Assembly: GCF_002920915.1 (NCBI RefSeq)
Contig: NZ_PQVF01000016.1
Coordinates: 19,593-83,592 of the forward strand
Direction: 5' to 3'
DNA from: Solitalea longa
GTDB lineage: Bacteria > Bacteroidota > Bacteroidia > Sphingobacteriales > Sphingobacteriaceae
DNA length: 64,000 bases
A program made the position numbers and the translations under genes. Below, in pieces: positions 1 through 7,016 of the stretch. The notes beneath the pieces are model-generated. The model saw only the letters and a list, made by a program, of their open reading frames with translations. It made no database searches and was not told the origin of the DNA. The number at the start of each line of letters is the position of its first letter. Positions within the stretch are counted from its first letter, which is position 1.

Positions 1-620
1 CTATCAATGTAACTGGTCCAGAGAACTTAGCAAAAGCTTGTGCTGCGAATAATGCAGTGATGGTTCAAGTTTCGACAGATTTTGTTTTCAATGGAACATC
101 TTCAATTCCTTATACTGAAGATGTTCAAATTGATCCATTAAGCATTTATGGCAAAACCAAGGCAGAAGCAGAACAATTGGTATTGACCTTAAATTCCAAA
201 ACCTTTGTTATTAGAACAGCTTGGTTGTATTCCACGTTTGGAGGCAATTTTGTAAAAACCATGCTCCGCCTTGGTAATGAACGACCTGAGTTAGGCGTTA
301 TATTTGACCAAGTTGGAACACCCACCTACGCAGCTGACTTAGCAAACGCAATTTTATTTATGTTGAATAAGGACAACCCTCAATATGGAATATATCATTA
401 CAGCAATGAAGGAGTAGCTTCTTGGTTTGATTTTGCAAAGGCCATTTTTGAATATGGGAATCTTACCCCAAAGGTTAAATCTATTCTTACATCGGATTAT
501 CCGACTCCAGCCAAGCGTCCTCATTTCAGTGTAATGGACAAGAAAAAAATAAAAAAAGAATTTGGAATAGAAATTCCTTACTGGAAAGATAGTTTAAAGA
601 CCTGTTTAGAATTGATTTAG
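1..620 (+). CDS. rmlD: dTDP-4-dehydrorhamnose reductase, 5'-truncated by window edge
   Basis: Reduces dTDP-4-dehydro-rhamnose to dTDP-L-rhamnose, the last step in making the activated sugar for surface polysaccharide. The reading frame is open to the first base of the window (in-frame residues INVTGPENLAKAC precede the first possible start), so only the C-terminal two thirds are present. Visible family marks are STDFVFNG followed by the YGKTK motif (YxxxK catalytic pair of extended short-chain dehydrogenases) and RTAWLYS with a substrate-binding C-terminal half. The Rossmann glycine motif lies outside the window. The gene ends 3 bases before rmlB, so both are cotranscribed. Identification is firm; only the N-terminus is unseen. 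Confidence 0.93.
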   Translation, partial: INVTGPENLAKACAANNAVMVQVSTDFVFNGTSSIPYTEDVQIDPLSIYGKTKAEAEQLVLTLNSKTFVIRTAWLYSTFGGNFVKTMLRLGNERPELGVIFDQVGTPTYAADLANAILFMLNKDNPQYGIYHYSNEGVASWFDFAKAIFEYGNLTPKVKSILTSDYPTPAKRPHFSVMDKKKIKKEFGIEIPYWKDSLKTCLELI

Positions 621-623
621 TCA

Positions 624-1679
624 ATGAAAAAGATATTAATTACGGGCGGAGCCGGATTCATAGGTTCGCATGTGGTTCGCTTATTTGTCAATAAGTACCC
701 GAACTCAACTATTGTAAATCTTGATAAACTGACCTATGCCGGAAATCTGGAAAATTTAAAAGACATCGAACAAAAACCCAATTATCGCTTTGTAAAAGGC
801 GATATAGTTGACGCTACGTTTATAAATGCACTCTTTCAAATAGAACAATTTGATGCAGTAATCCATCTGGCTGCCGAATCGCACGTAGATCGTTCAATTA
901 CAAATCCTCTGGATTTTGTAATGACTAATGTAATAGGAACGGTTAATTTGCTAAATGCTGCAAAGCATCTCTGGAAACCTGTTATAGGAAATGAGATGAC
1001 CGATAAACGCTTTTACCATGTTTCGACAGATGAAGTGTATGGTACATTGGGGGAAACAGGAATGTTTACGGAGAAAACAGCTTATGACCCACATAGTCCG
1101 TATTCGGCCTCAAAAGCAAGCTCCGACCATTTTGTAAGAGCATATGGCGATACTTATGGTTTACCGGTAGTAATTTCAAATTGCTCCAACAATTATGGTC
1201 CATTCCATTTTCCGGAAAAACTGATTCCTCTTTGTATCAACAACATTAAGAACAATAAGCCACTTCCAATATATGGCAAAGGTGAAAATATACGTGATTG
1301 GTTATTTGTTGAAGACCATGCAAGAGCAATCGACGTTATTTTCCATGATGCTAAAAACTATAGCACCTATAATGTGGGTGGGCATAACGAATGGACAAAC
1401 ATTGATGTGATCCGATTACTTTGCAAGATTATGGATCATAAGCTAGGTCGTTCAGAAGGTGAGTCAGCAAAACTAATAACTTTTGTTAAGGACCGTGCCG
1501 GTCACGATCTTCGTTATGCCATTGATTCAACTAAACTTCAAAATGAATTAGGTTGGAAACCATCCCTTCAATTTGAAGAAGGTTTGGAGAAAACTGTTGA
1601 TTGGTTTTTGGAAAATATAGAATGGTTGAATAATATAACAACTGGAGAATATAAAGAATATTACGAAAAACAGTATTAG
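624..1679 (+). CDS. rmlB: dTDP-glucose 4,6-dehydratase
   Basis: Converts dTDP-glucose to dTDP-4-keto-6-deoxyglucose, the second step of dTDP-rhamnose synthesis, in the cytoplasm. The 351-residue product has the usual family length. It shows the NAD-binding GGAGFIGSH at residues 7-15, HLAAESHVDRSI, the STDEVYG catalytic segment with Thr-Asp-Glu, and the YSASKA (YxxxK) motif. It starts 3 bases after the rmlD stop and is followed by a strong terminator, so it is the last gene of its operon. Together with rmlD it marks the edge of a polysaccharide locus that continues left of the window. Confidence 0.96.
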   Translation: MKKILITGGAGFIGSHVVRLFVNKYPNSTIVNLDKLTYAGNLENLKDIEQKPNYRFVKGDIVDATFINALFQIEQFDAVIHLAAESHVDRSITNPLDFVMTNVIGTVNLLNAAKHLWKPVIGNEMTDKRFYHVSTDEVYGTLGETGMFTEKTAYDPHSPYSASKASSDHFVRAYGDTYGLPVVISNCSNNYGPFHFPEKLIPLCINNIKNNKPLPIYGKGENIRDWLFVEDHARAIDVIFHDAKNYSTYNVGGHNEWTNIDVIRLLCKIMDHKLGRSEGESAKLITFVKDRAGHDLRYAIDSTKLQNELGWKPSLQFEEGLEKTVDWFLENIEWLNNITTGEYKEYYEKQY

Positions 1680-1760
1680 CCCTGTAGTAAAGATTGATTT
1701 TAGTCTTGCTATAAAGGCTTTTCTGAAAATTACATTTTTTATTGGTGTCTCACTAATTCA

Positions 1761-1800
1761 ACAAAACGCGTAAAGTGTTCAACTTTACGCGTTTTGTTTT
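1761..1800 (+). terminator. Rho-independent terminator of the rml operon
   Basis: A perfect 16-bp inverted repeat (1761-1776 with 1782-1797) encloses a 5-base loop, GTTCA. Its arms carry ACAAAACGCG/CGCGTTTTGT, and the stem base runs into a T-rich stretch. It lies about 80 bases after the rmlB stop in the correct orientation. The near-perfect symmetry could make it bidirectional, but the facing gene ends far away. Confidence 0.85.
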
Positions 1801-1841
1801 AATTCCCCGCTCCTACTAATTAATCCTAAGTTATTGGTTTG

Positions 1842-2150
1842 CCCCTTCGATCCTCGGCTACGCTTGGATTGACAGCTTATGCCACACGCTCATGCTTCGA
1901 CTACGCTCAGCATGACAGGGACGCTCAGCATGACAGCCAGGCTCAGCATGACAGCCCCGCTCCATGACAGCCAGGCTCATGCTTCGACTACGCTCATGCT
2001 TCGACTTCGCTCATGCTTCGACTACGCTCAGCATGACAGCCGGGCTCAGCATGACAGGCACGCTCATGCTTCGACTACGCTCATGCTTCGACTTCGCTCA
2101 GCATGACAGCTAGGACGCTCAGCATGACAGCCCGCTCCCTCAACAGCTAA
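1842..2150. repeat. Degenerate array of CTTCGACTACGCTCAGCATGACAG-type hairpin repeat
   Basis: This stretch has no credible gene. It is built from many abutting copies of a word family: CATGCTTCGACTACGCTCA followed by GCATGACAGcc/gg, with shorter pieces such as GGCTCAGCATGACAG repeated back to back. The same family recurs at 3.69-3.77, 4.0, 5.15-5.6 and 6.0-6.95 kb. Here all copies face the same way, unlike the facing pairs further right. Translations of these repeats give meaningless open frames. At about 2145-2185 it ends in another wordy stretch, AACAGCTAATGGCTAACTGC, before the fic stop codon. Confidence 0.85.
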
Positions 2151-2206
2151 TGGCTAACTGCCCACTAATCCACCAACAGCAGGAGGCATGAGCGCAGTCA
2201 AATGGG

Positions 2207-3319
2207 TCAACCTTCCAAAATACTTATCAAATCATTATTAATATAATAGAGCTCTTTACCATCTTTAACAGAACTAAGGATTTTCAGCTCAACCAATTCA
2301 CTGAAATATTTGGTTAACGTAGTTCTTGAACTGATGCTTAATGTATCCCCTATCAATTTGGGCTTAATATAAGGTTGGCTAAAAATTAATTCATTCACCT
2401 CTTTATTGTACCATTTAATTGAGGGTTTAGCATAGCTGAACGTTGCATCCATCTGGGCTAATATTTTATTAATCAGTTGGCTGGTCAATTGGGAGGTTTT
2501 TTCCACGGCTTCCAGCATGTACAATATCCAGGGTTTCCATGAACCTCTTTGAGTAACAATCCCTAAGTTATAGTAATAGTCCTCCTTGTTTAGAATAATG
2601 TATTTCGACAGGTATAACACCGGTTGTCCTAAAAGACCTTTATTAACCAGGTAAAGGAGATTTAAGATTCGTCCGGTTCGGCCGTTTCCATCCTGAAAGG
2701 GGTGAATGGCTTCAAACTGATAATGAGCAATGCACATTTTCAGTAAGGGATCTGCCGGGAATTTTTCGTCATCATTCAGATACTCCAATAAGTTTTCCAT
2801 CAGACCTTCCAGTATACCTGCACCTCTGGGGGGAGTATAAATGATCTCACCCGCCCTAAACTCACTTTGCCCCCTATTGATCACCGTTAACGATGCGGGA
2901 GACCTTAAACCGGCCGTTGAATTTTTTATTTGCCTGAAAATGCCGGTGATGCTATCCAAATCGATCCGGCCTTTATGCTTCATTAAATTATACCCTGCCC
3001 ACATTGCTTCCCGGTAACGTAACACCTCTTTCGTTCCAATATTGATTTTCGTTTCTTGCAAAGAGTTGGATACAGCTTTATAAAGTTCGTCTTCGGTGGT
3101 AAATATGTTTTCAATGGCTGTTGACGCCTTCGCTTCCTGAAGAGCAATGGTATTAACCAACATATAGGGATTAGGTAAGCGTAAAACACTGGCGTTGATC
3201 GTAGCCAGGGCCCTTGATGCGGTAACCAACTTTTTTAAAATGTCCACATCATTTTCAATACCGGCATCAGGAGGTAATAAGGGTAAATTATTGAAGGGAA
3301 GTAATCGGTCGTAAGCCAT
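2207..3319 (-). CDS. Fic family protein (AMP-transferase) with C-terminal winged helix
   Basis: Fic proteins usually transfer AMP from ATP to hydroxyl side chains of target proteins. The 370-residue product has the full catalytic motif HPFQDGNGRTGR at residues 206-217 (His206 as base, the GNGR anion hole), the flap near YTPPRG at 161-166, and an N-terminal inhibitory motif STAIEN at 66-71. The latter fits the (S/T)xxxE(G/N) helix of class II Fic enzymes, so it is probably self-inhibited. The last ~80 residues look like a winged helix (KPKLIGDTLSISSRTTLTKY), suggesting DNA binding and possible autoregulation through the palindromes just upstream. No antitoxin gene is adjacent. The target is unknown. 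Confidence 0.9.
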   Translation of the reverse strand: MAYDRLLPFNNLPLLPPDAGIENDVDILKKLVTASRALATINASVLRLPNPYMLVNTIALQEAKASTAIENIFTTEDELYKAVSNSLQETKINIGTKEVLRYREAMWAGYNLMKHKGRIDLDSITGIFRQIKNSTAGLRSPASLTVINRGQSEFRAGEIIYTPPRGAGILEGLMENLLEYLNDDEKFPADPLLKMCIAHYQFEAIHPFQDGNGRTGRILNLLYLVNKGLLGQPVLYLSKYIILNKEDYYYNLGIVTQRGSWKPWILYMLEAVEKTSQLTSQLINKILAQMDATFSYAKPSIKWYNKEVNELIFSQPYIKPKLIGDTLSISSRTTLTKYFSELVELKILSSVKDGKELYYINNDLISILEG

Positions 3320-3386
3320 ATATTGTGTTCATATTTTTTAATAAACTGAACATGTTGCAAGATAAGTGTTTTTTGGGAGTGAGAAA

Positions 3387-3429
3387 AGAGTACATGTTCA
3401 TTTTTTACCCCAAAATGAACATGTACTCT
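3387..3429. promoter_or_regulatory. Perfect 18-bp inverted repeat upstream of fic
   Basis: Two perfect 18-base arms (3387-3404 and 3412-3429), reading AGAGTACATGTTCATTTT and its complement, flank a 7-base loop. The core word ACATGTTCATTTT / AAAATGAACATGT recurs nearby, so this looks like an operator cluster more than a terminator. It lies 68-110 bases before the fic start. A natural candidate binder is the winged-helix end of the Fic protein itself, but that is inference. Confidence 0.6.
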
Positions 3430-3460
3430 GAAAAGTGCCAATAAATGGACACAAAAGCAA

Positions 3461-3493
3461 ACATGTCCACTTTTTGTTATAAAATGAACATGT
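3461..3493. promoter_or_regulatory. Second, imperfect palindrome of the same ACATGTTCA family
   Basis: ACATGTCCACTTTTTG faces AAAATGAACATGT; the arms match the first palindrome except for two positions (TCC for TTC, CAC for CAT). A half site, ATGGACAC, lies between the two palindromes at about 3445. The spacing and recurrence fit multiple binding sites for one regulator. Confidence 0.5.
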
Positions 3494-3499
3494 TTTGTT

Positions 3500-3832
3500 A
3501 AAGTTAGAAGTACAAAGTAAGAAGTACAAAATACAATGTGGCTTGTGCCAACTTATACTTGAAAACAATAAAGCTAGTACACTAACCAGTATTTAGCACG
3601 CGTTGCAAATACGCCAGAGCAGGAGAAAAGTAAGAAGTACAAAGTACACCACAGGCTCTTTCGGATTTGTAAATGCTATTTGTCAGACCCTTCGACTACA
3701 CTCAGGGTGACACATACCAATGTCATGCTGAGCGATGTCACCCTGAGTGTAGTCGAAGCATGAGCGTAGTCAAGAGCGAAGCACGAATCACGGAAGCACC
3801 TCACTCTGAGCGCAGTCGAAGAGCTGAAACAC
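3500..3832. repeat. Repeat-filled spacer with a perfect 23-bp inverted repeat
   Basis: No gene seen. The spacer carries AGAAGTACAAAGTA words at about 3505-3545 and 3628-3650, then a facing pair of the CTTCGACT..CTCAGGGTGACA repeat: 3690-3712 and 3736-3758 are perfect 23-base reverse complements around a 23-base loop, which itself contains TGTCATGCTGAGCG from the same family. A further partial copy follows at about 3800-3823. Confidence 0.8.
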
Positions 3833-3833
3833 G

Positions 3834-4002
3834 ACAAACATGTTCATTTTTTAATAAAAAATGGACATGTTTGTTTCTTTTGTTCATTTCATAACGCTTT
3901 CTATAGTACGTGTTCATTTTTGCAATAAAAATGAACATATCCACTTTTTACTTCTGTTAAAGACGGTAAAGAACTGTATTATATTAATAATGATTTGATA
4001 AG
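3834..4002 (+). pseudogene. Inverted, internally deleted remnant of a second fic locus
   Basis: Bases 3953-4002 match the last part of the intact fic gene (reverse complement of 2223-2272) over 50 bases with three differences, encoding VKDGKELYYINNDLIS. The 115 bases before it (3834-3950) align with the region upstream of intact fic (about 3498-3385, minus strand), including both palindromes. Everything between, about 1.1 kb of coding sequence, is missing. The fragment breaks off into a CCCTTCGACTCCGCTCAGGG repeat at 4003, so the last codons are gone. The result is a mirror-image paralogue reduced to operators plus the 3' end. Confidence 0.8.
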
Positions 4003-4075
4003 CCCTTCGACTCCGCTCAGGGTGATAGAAAAATAAGAAGTACAAAGTTAGAAGGACAAAATACAATATGGTTTG
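4003..4075. repeat. Composite 69-bp-type repeat unit abutting the fic remnant
   Basis: One complete unit: CCCTTCGACTCCGCTCAGGG, then GTGATAG, then AGAAGTACAAAGTTAGAAGG words, ending in CAATATGG. It begins at the exact base where homology to fic stops. The same order of parts recurs as a tandem unit at 6344-6550. Confidence 0.8.
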
Positions 4076-4117
4076 TGCTCCGCTAATAACCAACTGCTAT
4101 TAGCTAACCGCCAACAG

Positions 4118-4936
4118 CTACTTTTTAACCGTATCCTGTGCGGAAGACCATTCAGGTAAAAACATATGCACAACTCTAATAGTATCGCGTTTTTCTGTTG
4201 AACCGTTAGGCCATACATATTGCACCTGCTGAGGAGCAGCTTTACCCTCTTTATTTTTAGCAACGAAAGCGCGTTGCAAGAAATTATACCTGAATCCAAT
4301 AGTGATCACTCCAAAGGCATCTTTGTATTTATTATCAAAGGCAGGATTGTAGCCATCCAGGTTATCATTAAAACTTAAATTATGCTGATAATTTAAATTG
4401 ATCGAATAGGGAGTGTCATAATTTAAGCCAAGGAGATTAAAATCTATTCCCAGGTTAATTGGAAGCAAGACAGCCTGTTGTTTTAATAGTACCCCTCCTA
4501 TTGACTGACTAGCGTCGGGTGCTACTAAATTAGCATTGTTCGTTTGCGTAACAATTGCCCCTGCTCCTATACCTAAGTAAATATGGTACCAGGGCAAGTA
4601 AGCGGAACGAAAATCAGGTTTAAAGAAAATACCGCTTTTTATATTCACGCTGGCATTGAATTGGTTAAACAGGGTGTTAAATCCGCGTCCATATTTATCA
4701 GGATTTAACTGCGACAATTTACCATGATTGAAATTTCCGGAAACGAAGATGTATGGAGAAATATACATTTCAGCGCTGCCGCCAAAGGCTAAATTAACAT
4801 CGCTTTGTTGAGTATCCATAAACGCTTTTGAATAACCAATGTTTACTCCCAATGAAAGTTTGTGTTCAGTCATTTGTGCTTTGCCATTTTTAACCAACAA
4901 GGCAAGCATGAATACGATAAGAAGAGCTTTTTTCAT
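4118..4936 (-). CDS. Outer-membrane beta-barrel-like protein, paralogue of 7017-7709
   Basis: A 272-residue exported protein: signal peptide MKKALLIVFMLALLVKNGKAQ, then alternating amphipathic strands rich in aromatic and glycine residues (SLGVNIGYSKAF, YIFVSGNFNHGKL, YHIYLGIGAGAIV, GVITIGFRYNF) typical of an eight-to-ten-strand outer-membrane barrel. It shares DGYNPAFDNKYKDAF and the overall strand plan with the gene at 7017-7709. Unlike that one it has a soluble tail of about 45 residues after the last strand (KNKEGKAAPQQVQYVWPNGS..). The function is unknown; the two genes flank the repeat arrays and may come from one duplication. Confidence 0.75.
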   Translation of the reverse strand: MKKALLIVFMLALLVKNGKAQMTEHKLSLGVNIGYSKAFMDTQQSDVNLAFGGSAEMYISPYIFVSGNFNHGKLSQLNPDKYGRGFNTLFNQFNASVNIKSGIFFKPDFRSAYLPWYHIYLGIGAGAIVTQTNNANLVAPDASQSIGGVLLKQQAVLLPINLGIDFNLLGLNYDTPYSINLNYQHNLSFNDNLDGYNPAFDNKYKDAFGVITIGFRYNFLQRAFVAKNKEGKAAPQQVQYVWPNGSTEKRDTIRVVHMFLPEWSSAQDTVKK

Positions 4937-5074
4937 AATTAAATTGATCAGTTAGAAATAACTAATAGGTATATGAAATAATTAATAGTACAATATCCTA
5001 TAGTGCTGATATACAAATACTGGGCCTTCTAATCATATTCAGTACTTTATAGGTAAACGATGTCAGGGAGATAG
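4937..5074. other. Spacer upstream of the barrel gene
   Basis: AT-rich sequence that should hold the promoter of the minus-strand barrel gene. I see no perfect TAnnTTTG box and no gene; repeat words start near 5075. Confidence 0.4.
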
Positions 5075-5640
5075 AAAAGTAAGAAGTACAAAGTTAGAAG
5101 TACAAAGTACAATGTGGCGAAGTTGAAGCACTGTTCAGAGCAGGGGGCCCTTCGACTCCGCTCAGGGCGCCCTTCGACTCCGCTCAGGGTGACAACAATT
5201 GCTGTCATGCTATGCGGTCCAGCCCGTCGGTCATGCTGAGCGCAGTCGAAGCATGAAGCACGAACAGCAGATCCCTTCGACTGCGCTTAGGGTGTTAGAA
5301 AAGTAAGAAGTACAAAGTATAATGTGGCCCTTCGACTATGCTCAGGGTGACAACAACTGTTGTTGTCATGCTGAGCGCAGTCGAAGCATGAAGCACGAAG
5401 CACTAACAGCAGGTCCCTTCGACTCCGCTCAGGGTGACAAAAAGGAGTGCTGTCATGTTGAGCGGAGTCGAAGCACGAAAAAGCACGAAGCATGAGCGAA
5501 GTCGATATTGAATACTAAATTGGATTACACCCTTCGACTCCGCTCAGAGTGACAACAACTGTTGTTGTCATGCTGAGCGCAGTCGAAGCACGAAAAAGCA
5601 CGAAGCATGAGCGAAGTCGCAGCCTTGGGGCTTTAAAAGC
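5075..5640. repeat. Hairpin-repeat array left of the GIY-YIG gene
   Basis: At least four facing pairs of CCCTTCGACTCCGCTCAGGG (forward) and TGCTGAGCGCAGTCGAAGCA (reverse) are joined by short loops such as GACAACAACTGTTGTTGTCA, itself a palindrome. Each pair would fold into a hairpin of about 60 bases. Tails of CATGAAGCACGAACAGCAGGT and AGAAGTACAAAGT words separate the pairs. The final copy ends at about 5620, some 55 bases before the nuclease start. Long open frames over this array are translations of the repeat and are not genes. Confidence 0.85.
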
Positions 5641-5674
5641 CTTTTGTTATATTGATTGGTACAAAATTCTACCG

Positions 5675-5986
5675 ATGAAGTTAATGTATGTTTATATTCT
5701 GCTATGTGCGGATGGATCTTATTATACGGGCGTTACCAATGATGTTGAAAATCGTTTATTGGAACATAATGAAGGAAAGGACGAAAAAAGCTATACGTTT
5801 TCACGAAGGCCTGTGCAATTAGTCTTTTGGGAGGTATTTTACACTCCAATGGCTGCAATTGAGTTTGAGAAACAGGTTAAAGGTTGGTCGCGAAAGAAGA
5901 AAGAGTCGATTATTATGGATAAGTGGGACGAGTTGAAGGGTTTGTCGGAATGTAAGAATAAGAGTCATTATAAGAATAAAAGGTAG
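5675..5986 (+). CDS. Single-domain GIY-YIG endonuclease (UPF0213/YhbQ-like)
   Basis: A 103-residue protein that is nearly all GIY-YIG domain: VYI at 6-8, YYTG at 16-19, Arg27, His31 and the catalytic-type Glu65 in FEKQVKGWSRKKK, all in family order. Such domains cut DNA with one metal ion. Start: the frame is open further left, but that part is translated repeat, and the domain begins at MKLMYVYILL, so ATG at 5675 is preferred (5684 is the alternative). The gene is closely boxed in: repeat ends about 55 bases before it, and a degenerate repeat unit begins immediately after its TAG stop. Its cellular role is unknown; a link with the repeats is discussed under findings. Confidence 0.88.
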   Translation: MKLMYVYILLCADGSYYTGVTNDVENRLLEHNEGKDEKSYTFSRRPVQLVFWEVFYTPMAAIEFEKQVKGWSRKKKESIIMDKWDELKGLSECKNKSHYKNKR

Positions 5987-6343
5987 CCCTTCAAGCGCAC
6001 AAAAGGTGATAGAAAAGTTAGAAGTACAAAGTTAAAAGTACAAAGTACAATGTGGCCATTCGACTATGCTTAGGGTGCCCTTCGACTCCGCTCAGGGTGA
6101 TAGAAAAGTTAGAAGTACAAAGTTAAAAGTACAAAGTACAATGTGGCCTTAGGACTATGCTCAGGGTGCCCTTCGACTCCGCTCAGGGTGACAATAACAG
6201 TTGTTGTCATGCTGAGCGCAGTCGAAACATGAAGCAAAAGCACGAACAGCAGGTCCCTTCGACTCCGCTCAGGGAGATAGAAAAGTAAGAAGTACAAAGC
6301 TAAAAGTACAAAATATAATGTGGCCCTTCGACTATGCTTAGGG
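5987..6343. repeat. Hairpin-repeat array right of the GIY-YIG gene, first part
   Basis: It starts at the stop codon of the nuclease with CCCTTCAAGCGCAC..GGTGATAG, a worn copy of the unit head. It continues with units of the CCTTCGACT..CAGGG head plus AGAAGTACAAAGT tail, and one facing hairpin pair at about 6170-6235 (loop CAATAACAGTTGTTG). No credible gene is present. Confidence 0.85.
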
Positions 6344-6550
6344 GGCCATTCGACTGCGCTCAGGGTGACAGAAAAGTAAGAAGTACAAAGTTAGAAGTAC
6401 AAAGTACAATATGGCCATTCGACTGCGCTCAGGGTGTTAGAAAAGTAAGAAGTACAAAGTTAGAAGTACAAAGTACAATATGGCCATTCGACTGCGCTTA
6501 GGGCGCTAGAAAAGTAAGAAGTACAAAGTTAGAAGTACAAAGTACAATGT
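6344..6550. repeat. Three tandem copies of a 69-bp unit
   Basis: Units start at 6344, 6413 and 6482, each exactly 69 bases and beginning GGCCATTCGACTGCGCT. Each has the CAGGG head, then AGAAAAGTAAGAAGTACAAA, then TTAGAAGTACAAAGTACAAT. Only a few bases differ between copies (for example TGACAG / TGTTAG / CGCTAG after the head). The equal length implies recent tandem duplication. There are no unique spacers, so this is not a CRISPR array. Confidence 0.92.
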
Positions 6551-6953
6551 GGCCTTAGGATTATGCTCAGGGTGCCCTTCGACTCCGCTCAGGGTGACAA
6601 TAACAGTTGTTGTCATCATGAGCGCAGTTATGCTGAGCGTTGTCATGCTGAGCGCAGTCGAAGCATGAAGCACGAACAGCAATACCTTTCGACTGTGCTT
6701 AGGGAGATAGAAAAGTAAGAAGTACAAAGTTAGAAGTACAAAATATAATGTGGTCCTTCGACTATGCTTAGGGAGCCCTTCGACTCCGCTCAGGGTGACG
6801 ACCATTGCTGTCATGCTAAGCGGTCCAGCCCATCGGTTATGCTGAGCGTTGTCGAAGCAGGGGGCACGAAGCACAAACAGAAATACCCTTGGACTGCGCT
6901 TAGGGCGCCCTTCGACTCCGCTCGGGGTGCCCTTCGACTCCGCTCAGGATGAC
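6551..6953. repeat. Hairpin-repeat array, distal part
   Basis: Further facing pairs, with TGTCATGCTGAGCGCAGTCG opposite CCCTTCGACTCCGCTCAGGG, and a 69-bp-type unit at about 6695-6750. The array ends at 6953 just before a terminator for the minus-strand barrel gene. No gene seen; the open frames here translate repeats. Confidence 0.83.
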
Positions 6954-6987
6954 ACAAAAAAAGGATTGCCAAAAAATGACAATCCTT
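6954..6987 (-). terminator. Terminator of the barrel gene at 7017-7709
   Basis: Arms AAGGATTG (6961-6968) and CAATCCTT (6980-6987) enclose an 11-base loop. Read on the minus strand the stem is followed by a run of seven T (complement of 6954-6960). It lies 30 bases past the barrel-gene stop and separates that gene from the repeat array. Confidence 0.75.
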
Positions 6988-7016
6988 GTATGATAGGGTC
7001 TTATAACCAGAAAAGA

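Noticed and set aside
1879..2106. Open frame over the first repeat array
   Set aside because: Its protein is a translation of the repeated DNA word (FDYAQHDS, HASTTL and the like), with no family features; the same kind of frames occur wherever the repeat occurs.
3235..3441. Short minus-strand frame over the fic palindromes
   Set aside because: It overlaps the Fic start in another frame and its residues simply translate the palindromes.
3834..4002. A functional second fic gene
   Set aside because: Only the upstream region and last 50 coding bases remain; no start, no catalytic motif.
6344..6550. CRISPR array
   Set aside because: The repeats are 69 bases and directly adjacent with no unique spacers, and no cas genes are present.
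5287..6952. Several open frames in the arrays reading HPERSRR, FDSAQHD, LSGVEG
   Set aside because: These peptides are the six-frame readings of the hairpin repeat and not genes; they vary only as the repeat varies.
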